A DNA stretch of 64,000 nt. Origin: Aliiglaciecola sp041538045. Lineage in GTDB: Bacteria > Pseudomonadota > Gammaproteobacteria > Enterobacterales > Alteromonadaceae. Positions within the stretch are counted from its first letter, which is position 1. Each line of letters begins with the position of its first letter. The translations under genes and the position numbers were made by a program. Where the stretch lies: NCBI RefSeq assembly GCF_041538045.1, contig NZ_JBGOSE010000004.1, positions 124,001 to 188,000 of the forward strand, given 5' to 3'. Below are positions 8,887-17,291 of the stretch, in pieces. The notes beneath the pieces are model-generated. The model did not search any database. It saw nothing but the letters and a program-made list of their open reading frames with translations, and was not told the DNA's origin.

Positions 8887-9648
8887 TTAAAGTTTTAACT
8901 TATAAAACCCTTGGTTGTCAGCACGACCGAAGAATTTTGCAGCATCCTGTACTTGTTTAGGTAGGCTGTTATCGGGTTTAAACTGACCATTGAGTTTAAC
9001 TTTGAAATTGTGGGGGATCCGCGCGTCAGCAGTTAAATTAAATACATTAGGTGGCGTGATTTTGACTAGGATGTCATCTTCAATACAACTTAAATTTGCT
9101 TCAAAATTGCCTAAGCTTAGTGGCTCATTCAGGCCTATTAATCCTTCGAGTTTGGCATTTAACCATTGGCCATTGCCTGATAAATCGATACATTTTCCTG
9201 CGTAATCCAATTCAGTTAAAGCTACTTTAAAGCGCCCTCCCGCATTAACTGCTATGGGCAAAGGCACTTGGGCTATAGCCATACCGGCTGGCAAATACAC
9301 TGTTAAGTCGGACGATTGCACATGGTTGGGATCAAACATATTGATGCTGACTAATCCCTTAATTGAGACTTTGTCATTTGCACGTAAGTCGCCACCATCA
9401 ATGTCTAATGTTAGCTGACCAGTCAGTAAGTCCCAAAACGAAACCTGCCAATTAACATCTTCAATGGTTAAATTATTCGCGTTAATGCTGCTGGCCGATG
9501 CGTTCCAAATTGTTCCGTGTACACCCTCAATGCTCAGATCACTAGATTGATTGGCGCGATAAATAACTTGGCTAGCGGGTAACTTAATAATGAGTAAAAC
9601 CAAAAAGGCTAGTAGTCCTAAAAGACTCCATTTAACAACTTGCTTCAT
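8887..9648 (-). CDS. gspN: Type II secretion system protein N
   Basis: 253 residues; one N-terminal membrane anchor (VVKWSLLGLLAFLVLLIIKLP) followed by a periplasmic beta-rich region with GVHGTIWNASAS and LTIEDVNWQVSFWDLLTGQL, typical of GspN. GspN is the last and least conserved member of the operon; its role is accessory. It overlaps gspM by 4 bp and ends the operon at a strong terminator. Confidence 0.9.
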   Translation of the reverse strand: MKQVVKWSLLGLLAFLVLLIIKLPASQVIYRANQSSDLSIEGVHGTIWNASASSINANNLTIEDVNWQVSFWDLLTGQLTLDIDGGDLRANDKVSIKGLVSINMFDPNHVQSSDLTVYLPAGMAIAQVPLPIAVNAGGRFKVALTELDYAGKCIDLSGNGQWLNAKLEGLIGLNEPLSLGNFEANLSCIEDDILVKITPPNVFNLTADARIPHNFKVKLNGQFKPDNSLPKQVQDAAKFFGRADNQGFYKLKL

Positions 9649-10124
9649 GATTTTCCTAACTGCAAACTTCTAACTTTTACCATGCCAGATACGTTGGCTT
9701 CCGCCAAATCAACATTGATAATGCGTATTCCAAGGTTTTCCATGCTTTGTAGCCAACTCACTACATCGTTAAAGGCGGCTTGATCTACCCATACTTTTAA
9801 CTCGTCACCCTGAGGCTGCATTCGCGATATGGCAATATTGACTCGTCCCGCAGTTTGATTAACCGCTTGTGGAAGAGAGCCGGTAAATACTGCTGTGCCA
9901 CCATTACCACTGCGCATTTGGATAGCACGATTGGCGTTTTGTTTGAACCAAATTAGATCCGTTTGTTTAGTGGCTACTAATTTACTTTGCGTTTGTAATG
10001 ACTTATCGATGGGCGCCCAAACTAAGTAATAAAACAGGAAGATGATTAGTAACACCCCAGATACTGTGACTAAGACTCTTTCACGCTCTGACAGCTGATT
10101 AAATTTATCCAATAAATCTTTCAT
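9645..10124 (-). CDS. gspM: Type II secretion system protein M
   Basis: 159 residues: a short cytoplasmic N-terminus (FNQLSERERVLVTV), one membrane segment (VSGVLLIIFLFYYLVWAPI) and a periplasmic ferredoxin-like domain. The LSxRER motif before the membrane span is characteristic of GspM. It works in the inner-membrane platform with GspL, encoded immediately upstream with a 1-bp gap, and overlaps gspN by 4 bp. Confidence 0.93.
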   Translation of the reverse strand: MKDLLDKFNQLSERERVLVTVSGVLLIIFLFYYLVWAPIDKSLQTQSKLVATKQTDLIWFKQNANRAIQMRSGNGGTAVFTGSLPQAVNQTAGRVNIAISRMQPQGDELKVWVDQAAFNDVVSWLQSMENLGIRIINVDLAEANVSGMVKVRSLQLGKS

Positions 10125-10125
10125 A

Positions 10126-11319
10126 TCAGCTCCTTATTGATAACGAACCAATAACTTGGTTGTCTTTGTTGTTAATTGCGCCTTGTTGAACCTCAAAGCC
10201 TTTATCCTGCGCTAGGCGCTTGAACTCTTCTAATGCTTCAAAGTTGTTGGCTACGGCTTGCAGTCGCAACTCTGAGCGGGTGCTGTCGAAGCGTATGGTT
10301 TGTGGCTTAACTTGGCTACTTTGAAAGGCTTCGGTAAGCTGTGACATCATTGCCAACATGGAAGCTTGACCACCGCCGTTACTGAGTTTATTTAGTTCCC
10401 TTTCCATTGCTGTGCGGATTCGAATGGGCTTAGGTTGATTCGGAAAGGCTTTGGCAAATTGCTCATGCATTTGCTTGGTTAGATCAGCGCTTTGTTGTTT
10501 AAGTTGGTTTACTTGTATGCCTTTATCCACCAATGTTACCAATAGAGCGGCAACCGCAAGTACCGCAGCCACTCGCCATTTGCGCCACTCACTACTGCTT
10601 TGTTGTTTAGCTTTAAACTCGCCTTGTAATAGGTTAAACGAGGTTTTCAGGGCACCCGTTGCTAGTAATTGCATGGGTAAATCGAGTTGTTGTTCGATTT
10701 GTTCAACATTGGCCAAATTAGAAATATCTAAATCACTGTGATTGGCTACTTTTAACGGAATTGTTTGCTGTTTTGCAAAATGCTCAGTGGCTTGTAATAA
10801 CCAGCTTGCATCTCCCTGTAAACCTTGCCATTGATCTTGACGAATAATGGCTTGTTGCCCTAGGGTGACTAAGGTCCATGCATCATCTACATAGGGAAGA
10901 GCAAGTACATCTGGAAGCATTTTGTTGCAGAATAAACCGGCTTTTTCGATGGCCAGTAACCAGTCTTGCATCTTGTCTCGGCTAACTACGGCAACGGCTT
11001 GCATATTGCCATCTTTTTCCCCTAAGGCGAAAAACTGCTCACTAATGTCCATGCTTAAATCTTCTTCAAGCATGTAAGGTATTGCTGTTAGCGCTTTTCG
11101 AGACGCTTTTGCAGGCATGGCGACCCATTTTAGTAACAAGTCACAACCTGGGACTAAGGCTGTAATTGGGCGCTTACCGGCTCGTTCAGATAAAGAGCTG
11201 AGCTGTTCTGCGTTATCTAGTACGCCAGAGGCAATAATTTCATGCTCTTGACCAGACCAAACTAACCAATTTACAGGATCTAGAGTGGTTGAGCCTAGGC
11301 GTATAACCAGATGTTCCAT
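10126..11319 (-). CDS. gspL: Type II secretion system protein L
   Basis: 397 residues: an actin-like cytoplasmic domain (residues 1 to about 245; ALVPGCDLLLKWVAMPAKASRK is in its first part), one membrane helix near 250-265 (WRVAAVLAVAALLVTLV) and a periplasmic ferredoxin-like domain. GspL couples the ATPase GspE to the membrane platform. Start overlaps the gspK stop by one base. Confidence 0.93.
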   Translation of the reverse strand: MEHLVIRLGSTTLDPVNWLVWSGQEHEIIASGVLDNAEQLSSLSERAGKRPITALVPGCDLLLKWVAMPAKASRKALTAIPYMLEEDLSMDISEQFFALGEKDGNMQAVAVVSRDKMQDWLLAIEKAGLFCNKMLPDVLALPYVDDAWTLVTLGQQAIIRQDQWQGLQGDASWLLQATEHFAKQQTIPLKVANHSDLDISNLANVEQIEQQLDLPMQLLATGALKTSFNLLQGEFKAKQQSSSEWRKWRVAAVLAVAALLVTLVDKGIQVNQLKQQSADLTKQMHEQFAKAFPNQPKPIRIRTAMERELNKLSNGGGQASMLAMMSQLTEAFQSSQVKPQTIRFDSTRSELRLQAVANNFEALEEFKRLAQDKGFEVQQGAINNKDNQVIGSLSIRS

Positions 11320-12398
11320 TAAAGTACTCCTCCAAATTCTCGTCGTATGACAATCACTTGGTCGTTATTTTCTACTTTCAGTAGGGAAGACATAGCAAAT
11401 GTGGCGTTATTGTAACGGGTCTTGGTATGTAATAGAAAGTATTCTGTTTTTACATCAAACCAACTTTGTTGTTGGTCAGTTAAAGTGTGGTTAGTAAACA
11501 GTGTTTCAGCTAAAAAGTCCTGCACATTTTGATAGCCATCGGGTTCACGGTTACTAATAAGATTTTGTATGTCTGATACAGGGGCTCCCGTTAGAGCGGC
11601 TAATACCGGTGCTTGCTCGTCGGTGATGGTATTCACATTGATTTTCATTTCTGAGACATTGGGAATAACACAGATCATTGGCAACAATTCAGTAATCCAC
11701 TGGGGATCTACACCGTTCACTAAACGGATTTCTGATTTGCTTACCATTAGGTTGTTAGCGGCTAAGTAAGGGTTCACTAACGATGCGTAATCAGCATCTT
11801 CAGCGCCGCTTTGTGACATATTGTCATCTTGGTCTAGCCAATCAATTAACGAGTCTCTGACCACCTCTACCGAATAGTTATCTAATTCAGGAACGGTGCT
11901 AGAAAGCAGACGTTCGAAAGCTAAGGCTTCTTCAGGTGCGGTGTTAATATCGCCACTAGTGTTTCCACGCACAACCTCCTTTACCTCACTATTGCCGTTG
12001 CTGTTATCACTATTATTGTCGTTTTGGCTACTTTGTTGTACCCGGTTAACCGAGTCAATGGCATTCAAATTCAAACAGGTTTGCATATCGGTTAACTGTG
12101 CTTGTATACCTCCCCCTTCTAATGGAAAAGTAAACTCTTCAGACCAACCCCCTTCTAACGAAACCACATCTGAGTCCGACTCTAATAATAGACGGACAGA
12201 CTTGATAGCATATTGCTCGGCACCCATTGCATACCAAAATGCTTGGTTATTATCTTTAATATTGGTGGCGCGGGAAACTTGTAGCTGTAACCGAGAGCCC
12301 ATTTCTGTGGCAATAATGGCAACCAAGGCAACAATCATTAACACAATGATTAATGCAACGCCTTGTTGCTTGGCTGGGTGTAATAACCGAGTATTCAC
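11319..12398 (-). CDS. gspK: Type II secretion minor pseudopilin K
   Basis: 359 residues. Prepilin-type N-terminus KQQGVALIIVLMIVALVAII with cleavage expected after Gly; GspK differs from the other pseudopilins in having no Glu at position +5 and being large. The alpha domain contains LTDMQTCLNLNAI and SLIDWLDQD, typical of the family. Between residues about 125 and 145 there is a low-complexity Asn/Ser/Asp insertion. GspK caps the pseudopilus tip with GspI and GspJ. It overlaps gspJ by 4 bp. Confidence 0.93.
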   Translation of the reverse strand: MNTRLLHPAKQQGVALIIVLMIVALVAIIATEMGSRLQLQVSRATNIKDNNQAFWYAMGAEQYAIKSVRLLLESDSDVVSLEGGWSEEFTFPLEGGGIQAQLTDMQTCLNLNAIDSVNRVQQSSQNDNNSDNSNGNSEVKEVVRGNTSGDINTAPEEALAFERLLSSTVPELDNYSVEVVRDSLIDWLDQDDNMSQSGAEDADYASLVNPYLAANNLMVSKSEIRLVNGVDPQWITELLPMICVIPNVSEMKINVNTITDEQAPVLAALTGAPVSDIQNLISNREPDGYQNVQDFLAETLFTNHTLTDQQQSWFDVKTEYFLLHTKTRYNNATFAMSSLLKVENNDQVIVIRREFGGVL

Positions 12399-13024
12399 GA
12401 GTCTTCTGTGCTCATTAAAAATTGCCGCTGAATCACGCCGAAGTCTTGGCTGGTGATGGTCACTCTGACTGCTACGGGAAGGGTGTCTTGCGCGTAGGAG
12501 TCGTCCCAGCTTTCCGAATCTGCAGAATCTTCGTCAGCATTTAATAAAAATTGAACTTGAAAGTCCTCTATGTTGCTTAATAACACTCGGACTTTGGGTT
12601 CGAAACCAACAACGTTATCCACGTAATTACCAAACAGACGTTCTAACTTTCCTTCTTGCATACGATAAGCGACGCTTTGCAGCGTGCTGCGCTGCAACAT
12701 TAATTGCGGGTTCTGCCAGCCTGTTCGTACAAATGCAAATCCATCGGCCTCACTCTCCAATAAGTTCTTTTCCCCTTGCATTACTTGGCTGTTTTCTTGA
12801 CCCTCTATGCGAACCGCTCGAGGAACAGCTTGCAGCAAGTCCCGCTCTATAGTGAGCATGGCTCTTTGCAACGTTTGTAGCTTTTCAAAACGATTTTCAG
12901 ATAACTTGTCGCTGTCGATTACCGCGGTCATAACGCTGGTGGAAGCAATCCCAATAAGTGTGAAGATTGCTACTGCAATCATGATTTCAATTAGGGTGAA
13001 TCCTTGATGCTTTAGTCCGTTCAT
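12395..13024 (-). CDS. gspJ: Type II secretion minor pseudopilin J
   Basis: 209 residues with the prepilin peptidase site KHQG/FTLIEIMIAVAIF and a C-terminal domain containing QTLQRAMLTIERDLLQAVPR, typical of GspJ. Forms the pseudopilus tip with GspI and GspK in the periplasm. Overlaps its neighbours by 4 bp on both sides, consistent with translational coupling through gspH-I-J-K. Confidence 0.94.
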   Translation of the reverse strand: MNGLKHQGFTLIEIMIAVAIFTLIGIASTSVMTAVIDSDKLSENRFEKLQTLQRAMLTIERDLLQAVPRAVRIEGQENSQVMQGEKNLLESEADGFAFVRTGWQNPQLMLQRSTLQSVAYRMQEGKLERLFGNYVDNVVGFEPKVRVLLSNIEDFQVQFLLNADEDSADSESWDDSYAQDTLPVAVRVTITSQDFGVIQRQFLMSTEDS

Positions 13025-13410
13025 CGGGTGATGCTCTTGGGTTGCGCCAGATAGGTGGTAACACTGGTGATGGTGCGCTCGAAGTTTTCATCCTTACCCA
13101 CGACGATTTCAACCCCGATTAGAGCATCATCGGGTGTGGCTAGTAACTTCTGTTGCCAATACCAAGTTGTGCCGGCCATCTTTTCTTCACCCTTAAGATT
13201 GTCTTTTAATGGCCAGCTGTTTTCGATATTGATTTGGGTTAGACGGTTATTGGCAACCCAAGTGGCAAAAGTAATATCTTCTATTTGGCTAACGCCGTTT
13301 AAATGATCTGTGGCTGATTTCATGATAGCTGTGCCGGTAATAGCAAAGATTAACAGCGCTAACATCACTTCTAACAAGGTAAAACCTTGTTGCTGGTGGT
13401 TATGTCTCAT
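13021..13410 (-). CDS. gspI: Type II secretion minor pseudopilin I
   Basis: 129 residues, prepilin site QQQG/FTLLEVMLALLIFA, then FATWVANNRLTQINIENSWP, the conserved GspI segment. Minor pseudopilin at the tip. Overlaps gspJ and gspH by 4 bp each. Confidence 0.94.
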   Translation of the reverse strand: MRHNHQQQGFTLLEVMLALLIFAITGTAIMKSATDHLNGVSQIEDITFATWVANNRLTQINIENSWPLKDNLKGEEKMAGTTWYWQQKLLATPDDALIGVEIVVGKDENFERTITSVTTYLAQPKSITR

Positions 13411-14033
13411 AAATCACTATCCAAAGGCCCTAACCTTTCTATGGGCACGGTATCATTGGAATTTAACTTGAAATAAACAGGATCATCATTAGAAAAGTCA
13501 GGTTCATACATCATGGTCAAACTAAAAGGCGTTACGTCTCCGCTGGATAACAACATAATTTGCGGTGGCGGAAGTTTTTTCTCTTCTTCTTCATTGCCAA
13601 TGTCTACACGGTCTTCATCGAAGGATAAAGATTCGTCAAATATGCCGTCGCTAAACAAATTGCTTTCTTCTACCCAAGGTAAATCGTCTAGCTCTAATTC
13701 CAGCGAGTAGGGGGCGGGCAATTGATAACGGCCAAACGCTTGTTGTCCTTCCAGTAATTGCCAATTTTGCTCGTCATCTAACCACATAAATATGTATTCA
13801 GCGGTTTCGGGTTCGATGCGAATGCCAATTTCTTGCTGGTTTAATACCGCGAAATCCGAGGCCATATCGACAACAATTTGGAAGCGTTTGGCTTGCTTTT
13901 CTAACTCTTCAGATGGGGTGGGCGCAAAGTTATTAAACGATATAACACTTATTACAATTCCCATAATTGCTAGCACCGCCATGATCTCGATGAGAGTAAA
14001 TCCTGAATGGTACTTAGGTGACAGTGCTCGCAT
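13407..14033 (-). CDS. gspH: Type II secretion minor pseudopilin H
   Basis: 208 residues with prepilin site YHSG/FTLIEIMAVLAIMG. The soluble domain has the GspH-like pattern (VDMASDFAVLNQQEIGIRIE). A markedly acidic stretch near residues 128-152 (LSFDEDRVDIGNEEEEKK) looks like an insertion compared with shorter relatives. Minor pseudopilin of the periplasmic pseudopilus. Starts 17 bp after gspG. Confidence 0.92.
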   Translation of the reverse strand: MRALSPKYHSGFTLIEIMAVLAIMGIVISVISFNNFAPTPSEELEKQAKRFQIVVDMASDFAVLNQQEIGIRIEPETAEYIFMWLDDEQNWQLLEGQQAFGRYQLPAPYSLELELDDLPWVEESNLFSDGIFDESLSFDEDRVDIGNEEEEKKLPPPQIMLLSSGDVTPFSLTMMYEPDFSNDDPVYFKLNSNDTVPIERLGPLDSDL

Positions 14034-14050
14034 TATGGGTAACTCAATGG

Positions 14051-14491
14051 TTAGTTAAGGTAATCGCCAAGATTCCAATTACCAATATCGTCTTCTGTGC
14101 CTGGTTCGCCGTCTGGACCATTTGAAAACACATCGATTACGCCTAATTCACCAGGACTTAATAGCTGGTAAGGATTATCCCAAGGATCATTAGGTAGGCG
14201 ATTAATGTAGCCGCCAGTGGGATAATTACGAGGAATAGGATCTATTGTAGGCTCACTCACTAAGGCTTCTAAACCTTGTTCTGTGGTTGGGAAGCGGTTA
14301 TTACTCAATTTATAGCGGGTTAATGCACTTTCAAGGGATTGAATATCAATGGCCGCAGCTTTACGTTGTGCCTCTTCTTGGTTTCCAAGAATTTGCGGCG
14401 CCACTAAACCTGCCATGATTCCTATAATCAATAACACCACCATTACCTCAATTAAGGTAAAACCAGACTGTCTAGGGTTGTTCTTTTTCAT
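14051..14491 (-). CDS. gspG: Type II secretion major pseudopilin G
   Basis: 146 residues; prepilin site RQSG/FTLIEVMVVLLIIGIMAG and the conserved GspG body: IQSLESALTRYKLSNNRFPT, TEQGLEALV, GGYINRLPNDPWDNPYQL and the calcium-site region SNGPDGEPGTEDDIGNW. It is the main subunit of the pseudopilus that pushes substrates through the GspD channel. Overlaps gspF by one base. Confidence 0.96.
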   Translation of the reverse strand: MKKNNPRQSGFTLIEVMVVLLIIGIMAGLVAPQILGNQEEAQRKAAAIDIQSLESALTRYKLSNNRFPTTEQGLEALVSEPTIDPIPRNYPTGGYINRLPNDPWDNPYQLLSPGELGVIDVFSNGPDGEPGTEDDIGNWNLGDYLN

Positions 14492-15714
14492 TACATATTC
14501 ACCATATTATTAAGCGCTAAAATCGGTTGTAGGATAGCCAGTACAATAAACAATACAATTGCTGCCATACTCACAATCAAAATTGGTTCAAAAACTTTCA
14601 ATGAGACACCCACTAGGGCTTCAAATTCCCTATCTTGGTTGTCTGCTGCTCGTTTTAACATTTGTTGAAGTTCACCACTTCTTTCACCGGATGCAATCAT
14701 ATGCATCATCATTGGTGGAAACATTTTAGTTTTTTCTAAGGCTCCACGTAAGCTAGAACCTTCTTTTACTTTAACTGCGGCCTCTGCCACAGCTTCTCTA
14801 ATGTGCAAATTCTCGAGTACATCACCAGCTATACGCATGGCTTCTAATAACGGCACCGCACTGGCGGTTAAGATACTCAAGGTGCTAGCAAAACGCGCGG
14901 TGTTCAAACCTTTAGACACTTTACCAATTAAAGGCACTTCTAAAATAAACTTGTGATAGCGCTTTTTCATCAGCGGTTTTTGGAGTATTCGTTTAATGAC
15001 AATAACCAAGACAACAATGACTACCATGGCGATTAGTCCATAGCTCTGCAACCAGGTACTGACTGATATTAAGATGCTAGTAATGGCTGGAAGTTCCTGC
15101 CCCATGTTGTCAAATTGTCCAACTATTTTCGGTACAACAACTGTTAGCAGTAGGAAAATAATACCAAAGGCAAAAAATAACATAATGGCAGGATAGACCA
15201 GCGCCTGAGTGATTTGACTGCGAGTACGCTGGCTTTTTTCGGTGTAGTCAGCCAGTCGATTCAGCACTGTGTCTAAATGTCCCGACTTTTCCCCAGCGGC
15301 TACCATGGCACGAAAGAGCTCGTCGAATACTTGTGGGAACTCGCCCATGGCATCGGCCAGAGAGTGCCCTTCCACTACTTTACTGCGAACTGCCATCATC
15401 ATATTTTTATGACGAGGCTTTTCACATTGTTCAGCAACGGCTAAAAGTGCTTCTTCGATGGGCAAAGCGGATTCAACTAGGGTAGCGATTTGGCGTGTTA
15501 AAAGGGCGAGATCGCTGGCAGATATTCCGCGCTTGAATAAGGTGAATCGATTTTTGTTGTCGCGTTGTTGCTGTTCAGTTACCTGCTCAACTTCTAAAGG
15601 GATAAGCTCTAGTTCCCGTAATTGTTGACGGATATGCCGAGCATTATCACCCTCTAAAACACCACTTTTGTTGCGACCAGATTGAGTTATCGCTTTATAA
15701 GCATAGGCGGCCAC
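14491..15714 (-). CDS. gspF: Type II secretion inner-membrane platform protein F
   Basis: 407 residues. Two GspF repeats each containing G-x-x-L-x-x-A or SG-E-R-S motifs (EGHSLADAMGEFPQVF, AAGEKSGHLDTVL; EGSSLRGALEKTKMFPPMM, ASGERSGELQQML), with three membrane segments near residues 172-195, 225-245 and 375-400. It is the polytopic core of the assembly platform and interacts with GspE. Ends next to gspG; 2 bp after gspE. Confidence 0.96.
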   Translation of the reverse strand: MAAYAYKAITQSGRNKSGVLEGDNARHIRQQLRELELIPLEVEQVTEQQQRDNKNRFTLFKRGISASDLALLTRQIATLVESALPIEEALLAVAEQCEKPRHKNMMMAVRSKVVEGHSLADAMGEFPQVFDELFRAMVAAGEKSGHLDTVLNRLADYTEKSQRTRSQITQALVYPAIMLFFAFGIIFLLLTVVVPKIVGQFDNMGQELPAITSILISVSTWLQSYGLIAMVVIVVLVIVIKRILQKPLMKKRYHKFILEVPLIGKVSKGLNTARFASTLSILTASAVPLLEAMRIAGDVLENLHIREAVAEAAVKVKEGSSLRGALEKTKMFPPMMMHMIASGERSGELQQMLKRAADNQDREFEALVGVSLKVFEPILIVSMAAIVLFIVLAILQPILALNNMVNM

Positions 15715-15716
15715 TA

Positions 15717-17291
15717 TTAATCCTCTCGGGTAACACGGAGTACTTCTTCTAAGGACGTAAACCCAAGAAGTACTTTGTTACAGCCATCTTCGCGAATACT
15801 CGGTGTGTTTTTACGAACGTGTTTTTCTATTGCTTGTTCGCCATGACCATTATGCATAATGTCGCGGGTTGCTTCGTCAACAACCAGTAACTCGTGAATA
15901 CCGGTTCGACCGCGATAGCCAGTTTGATTACAAGCTGCACAGCCTTTAGGGCTGTATATTTCTTGGCTATTGGTGGCATGTTCTAAACCGAGGATTTGAC
16001 ACTCTGCTTCGCTTGGTAGGTGCGGAGTTTTACAGTCGGCGCAAAGGGTTCTTACCAAGCGTTGAGATAAAACGGCCAGTAAACTAGAAGATAATAAGAA
16101 GGGTTCAATTCCCATATCTTCAAGTCGTGTTATTGCCCCTGCCGCAGTATTGGTGTGTAACGTAGACAATACCAAGTGACCGGTTAAACTGGCTTGCACG
16201 CCAATTTGTGCGGTTTCAAGGTCGCGGATTTCACCAATCATGACCACATCTGGATCTTGTCGCAATATGGCCCTCAGGCCACGAGCAAAAGTCATGTCCA
16301 CACGGGGATTAACCTGAGTTTGACCGATGCCTTGTAAATCGAACTCGATGGGATCTTCTACGGTTAAGATATTACGGTCTTTAGAATTGATTTCACTAAG
16401 CCCTGCATACAAAGTGGTACTTTTCCCTGAACCTGTAGGGCCAGTTACTAAGATAATGCCATGGGGTTTACGAATCAAAGCCGAAAAGATTTCGCGATTT
16501 TTTAATGTCATGCCTAAATCCGTTAGGTTTAGACGGGCATTATTTTTATCCAATAAACGTAAAACCACCCGTTCGCCGTGACTTGAAGGCATAGTCGAAA
16601 CCCGCACATCTACTGCACGTCCTGCGATTCTTAGGGTGATTCTACCATCTTGTGGCACACGCTTTTCGGCAATATCTAACTTTGCCATGACTTTTATACG
16701 GGAAACCAACATGGACGAAAGTTTGCGGTTTGGTCGCAGTATTTCCCGCAATACACCATCAACCCGAAAACGCACTATTAATTGGTTTTCAAAGGTTTCA
16801 ATATGAATGTCTGAAGCACCTTCTTTGATTGCTTCACTTAACATGGCGTTGATTAATTTGATGATAGGCGCATCATCTTCATTTTCTAATAAGTCTTCGG
16901 TATCAGGCAGCTCTTCAGCTAGGGCAAATAAATCGCTCTCGTTACCTATATCTTCCATTAACTGCTTGGCAGCCGATGAGTCCCGCTGAAAGGCTTTAGT
17001 TAATAGATTTTCAAATTGTTCGTCGGCTATTTCTTTTAATTGAAAATCCGCCTGCAAGAAGCGTCTAACTTCGATAAAAATAGAAAAGTCAGTCATCGCC
17101 GTATGATATAAAATAGCCGGCTCTTCACCTGTATCTAACAACACTTTATGTCGCTTAGCGAAGCTAAACGCCAATTGTTTGTGCTGCTCTAATTCTTCAC
17201 CTGGCGCAGCCTCAGGTGGCTGCACTGCTTCAACATCGAGGAGCGCTTGTTCTGACTTGAGCTCAGCATTATCAGCTGTTTCAATACTCAT
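15717..17291 (-). CDS. gspE: Type II secretion ATPase E
   Basis: 524 residues. N1/N2 domains precede a RecA-like ATPase with Walker A GPTGSGKSTT (about residue 284), Asp box TVEDPIEF, Walker B DPDVVMIGEIRD and His box LTGHLVLSTLHTN. A zinc-binding CxxC...CxxC element (CADC and CAAC, about residues 417-450) is intact. The cytoplasmic hexamer powers pseudopilus assembly. A one-base overlap couples it to gspD upstream. Confidence 0.97.
   Translation of the reverse strand: MSIETADNAELKSEQALLDVEAVQPPEAAPGEELEQHKQLAFSFAKRHKVLLDTGEEPAILYHTAMTDFSIFIEVRRFLQADFQLKEIADEQFENLLTKAFQRDSSAAKQLMEDIGNESDLFALAEELPDTEDLLENEDDAPIIKLINAMLSEAIKEGASDIHIETFENQLIVRFRVDGVLREILRPNRKLSSMLVSRIKVMAKLDIAEKRVPQDGRITLRIAGRAVDVRVSTMPSSHGERVVLRLLDKNNARLNLTDLGMTLKNREIFSALIRKPHGIILVTGPTGSGKSTTLYAGLSEINSKDRNILTVEDPIEFDLQGIGQTQVNPRVDMTFARGLRAILRQDPDVVMIGEIRDLETAQIGVQASLTGHLVLSTLHTNTAAGAITRLEDMGIEPFLLSSSLLAVLSQRLVRTLCADCKTPHLPSEAECQILGLEHATNSQEIYSPKGCAACNQTGYRGRTGIHELLVVDEATRDIMHNGHGEQAIEKHVRKNTPSIREDGCNKVLLGFTSLEEVLRVTRED

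Noticed and set aside
11896..12456. Long open frame of 186 codons on the plus strand opposite gspK
   Set aside because: Shadow of gspK: composition is that of an antisense frame, with no family features or ribosome site.
12395..14033. Overlapping genes gspH-I-J suspected to be a frameshifted single gene
   Set aside because: Each product has its own prepilin cleavage site and matches a distinct minor pseudopilin; the 4-bp overlaps are normal for the operon.
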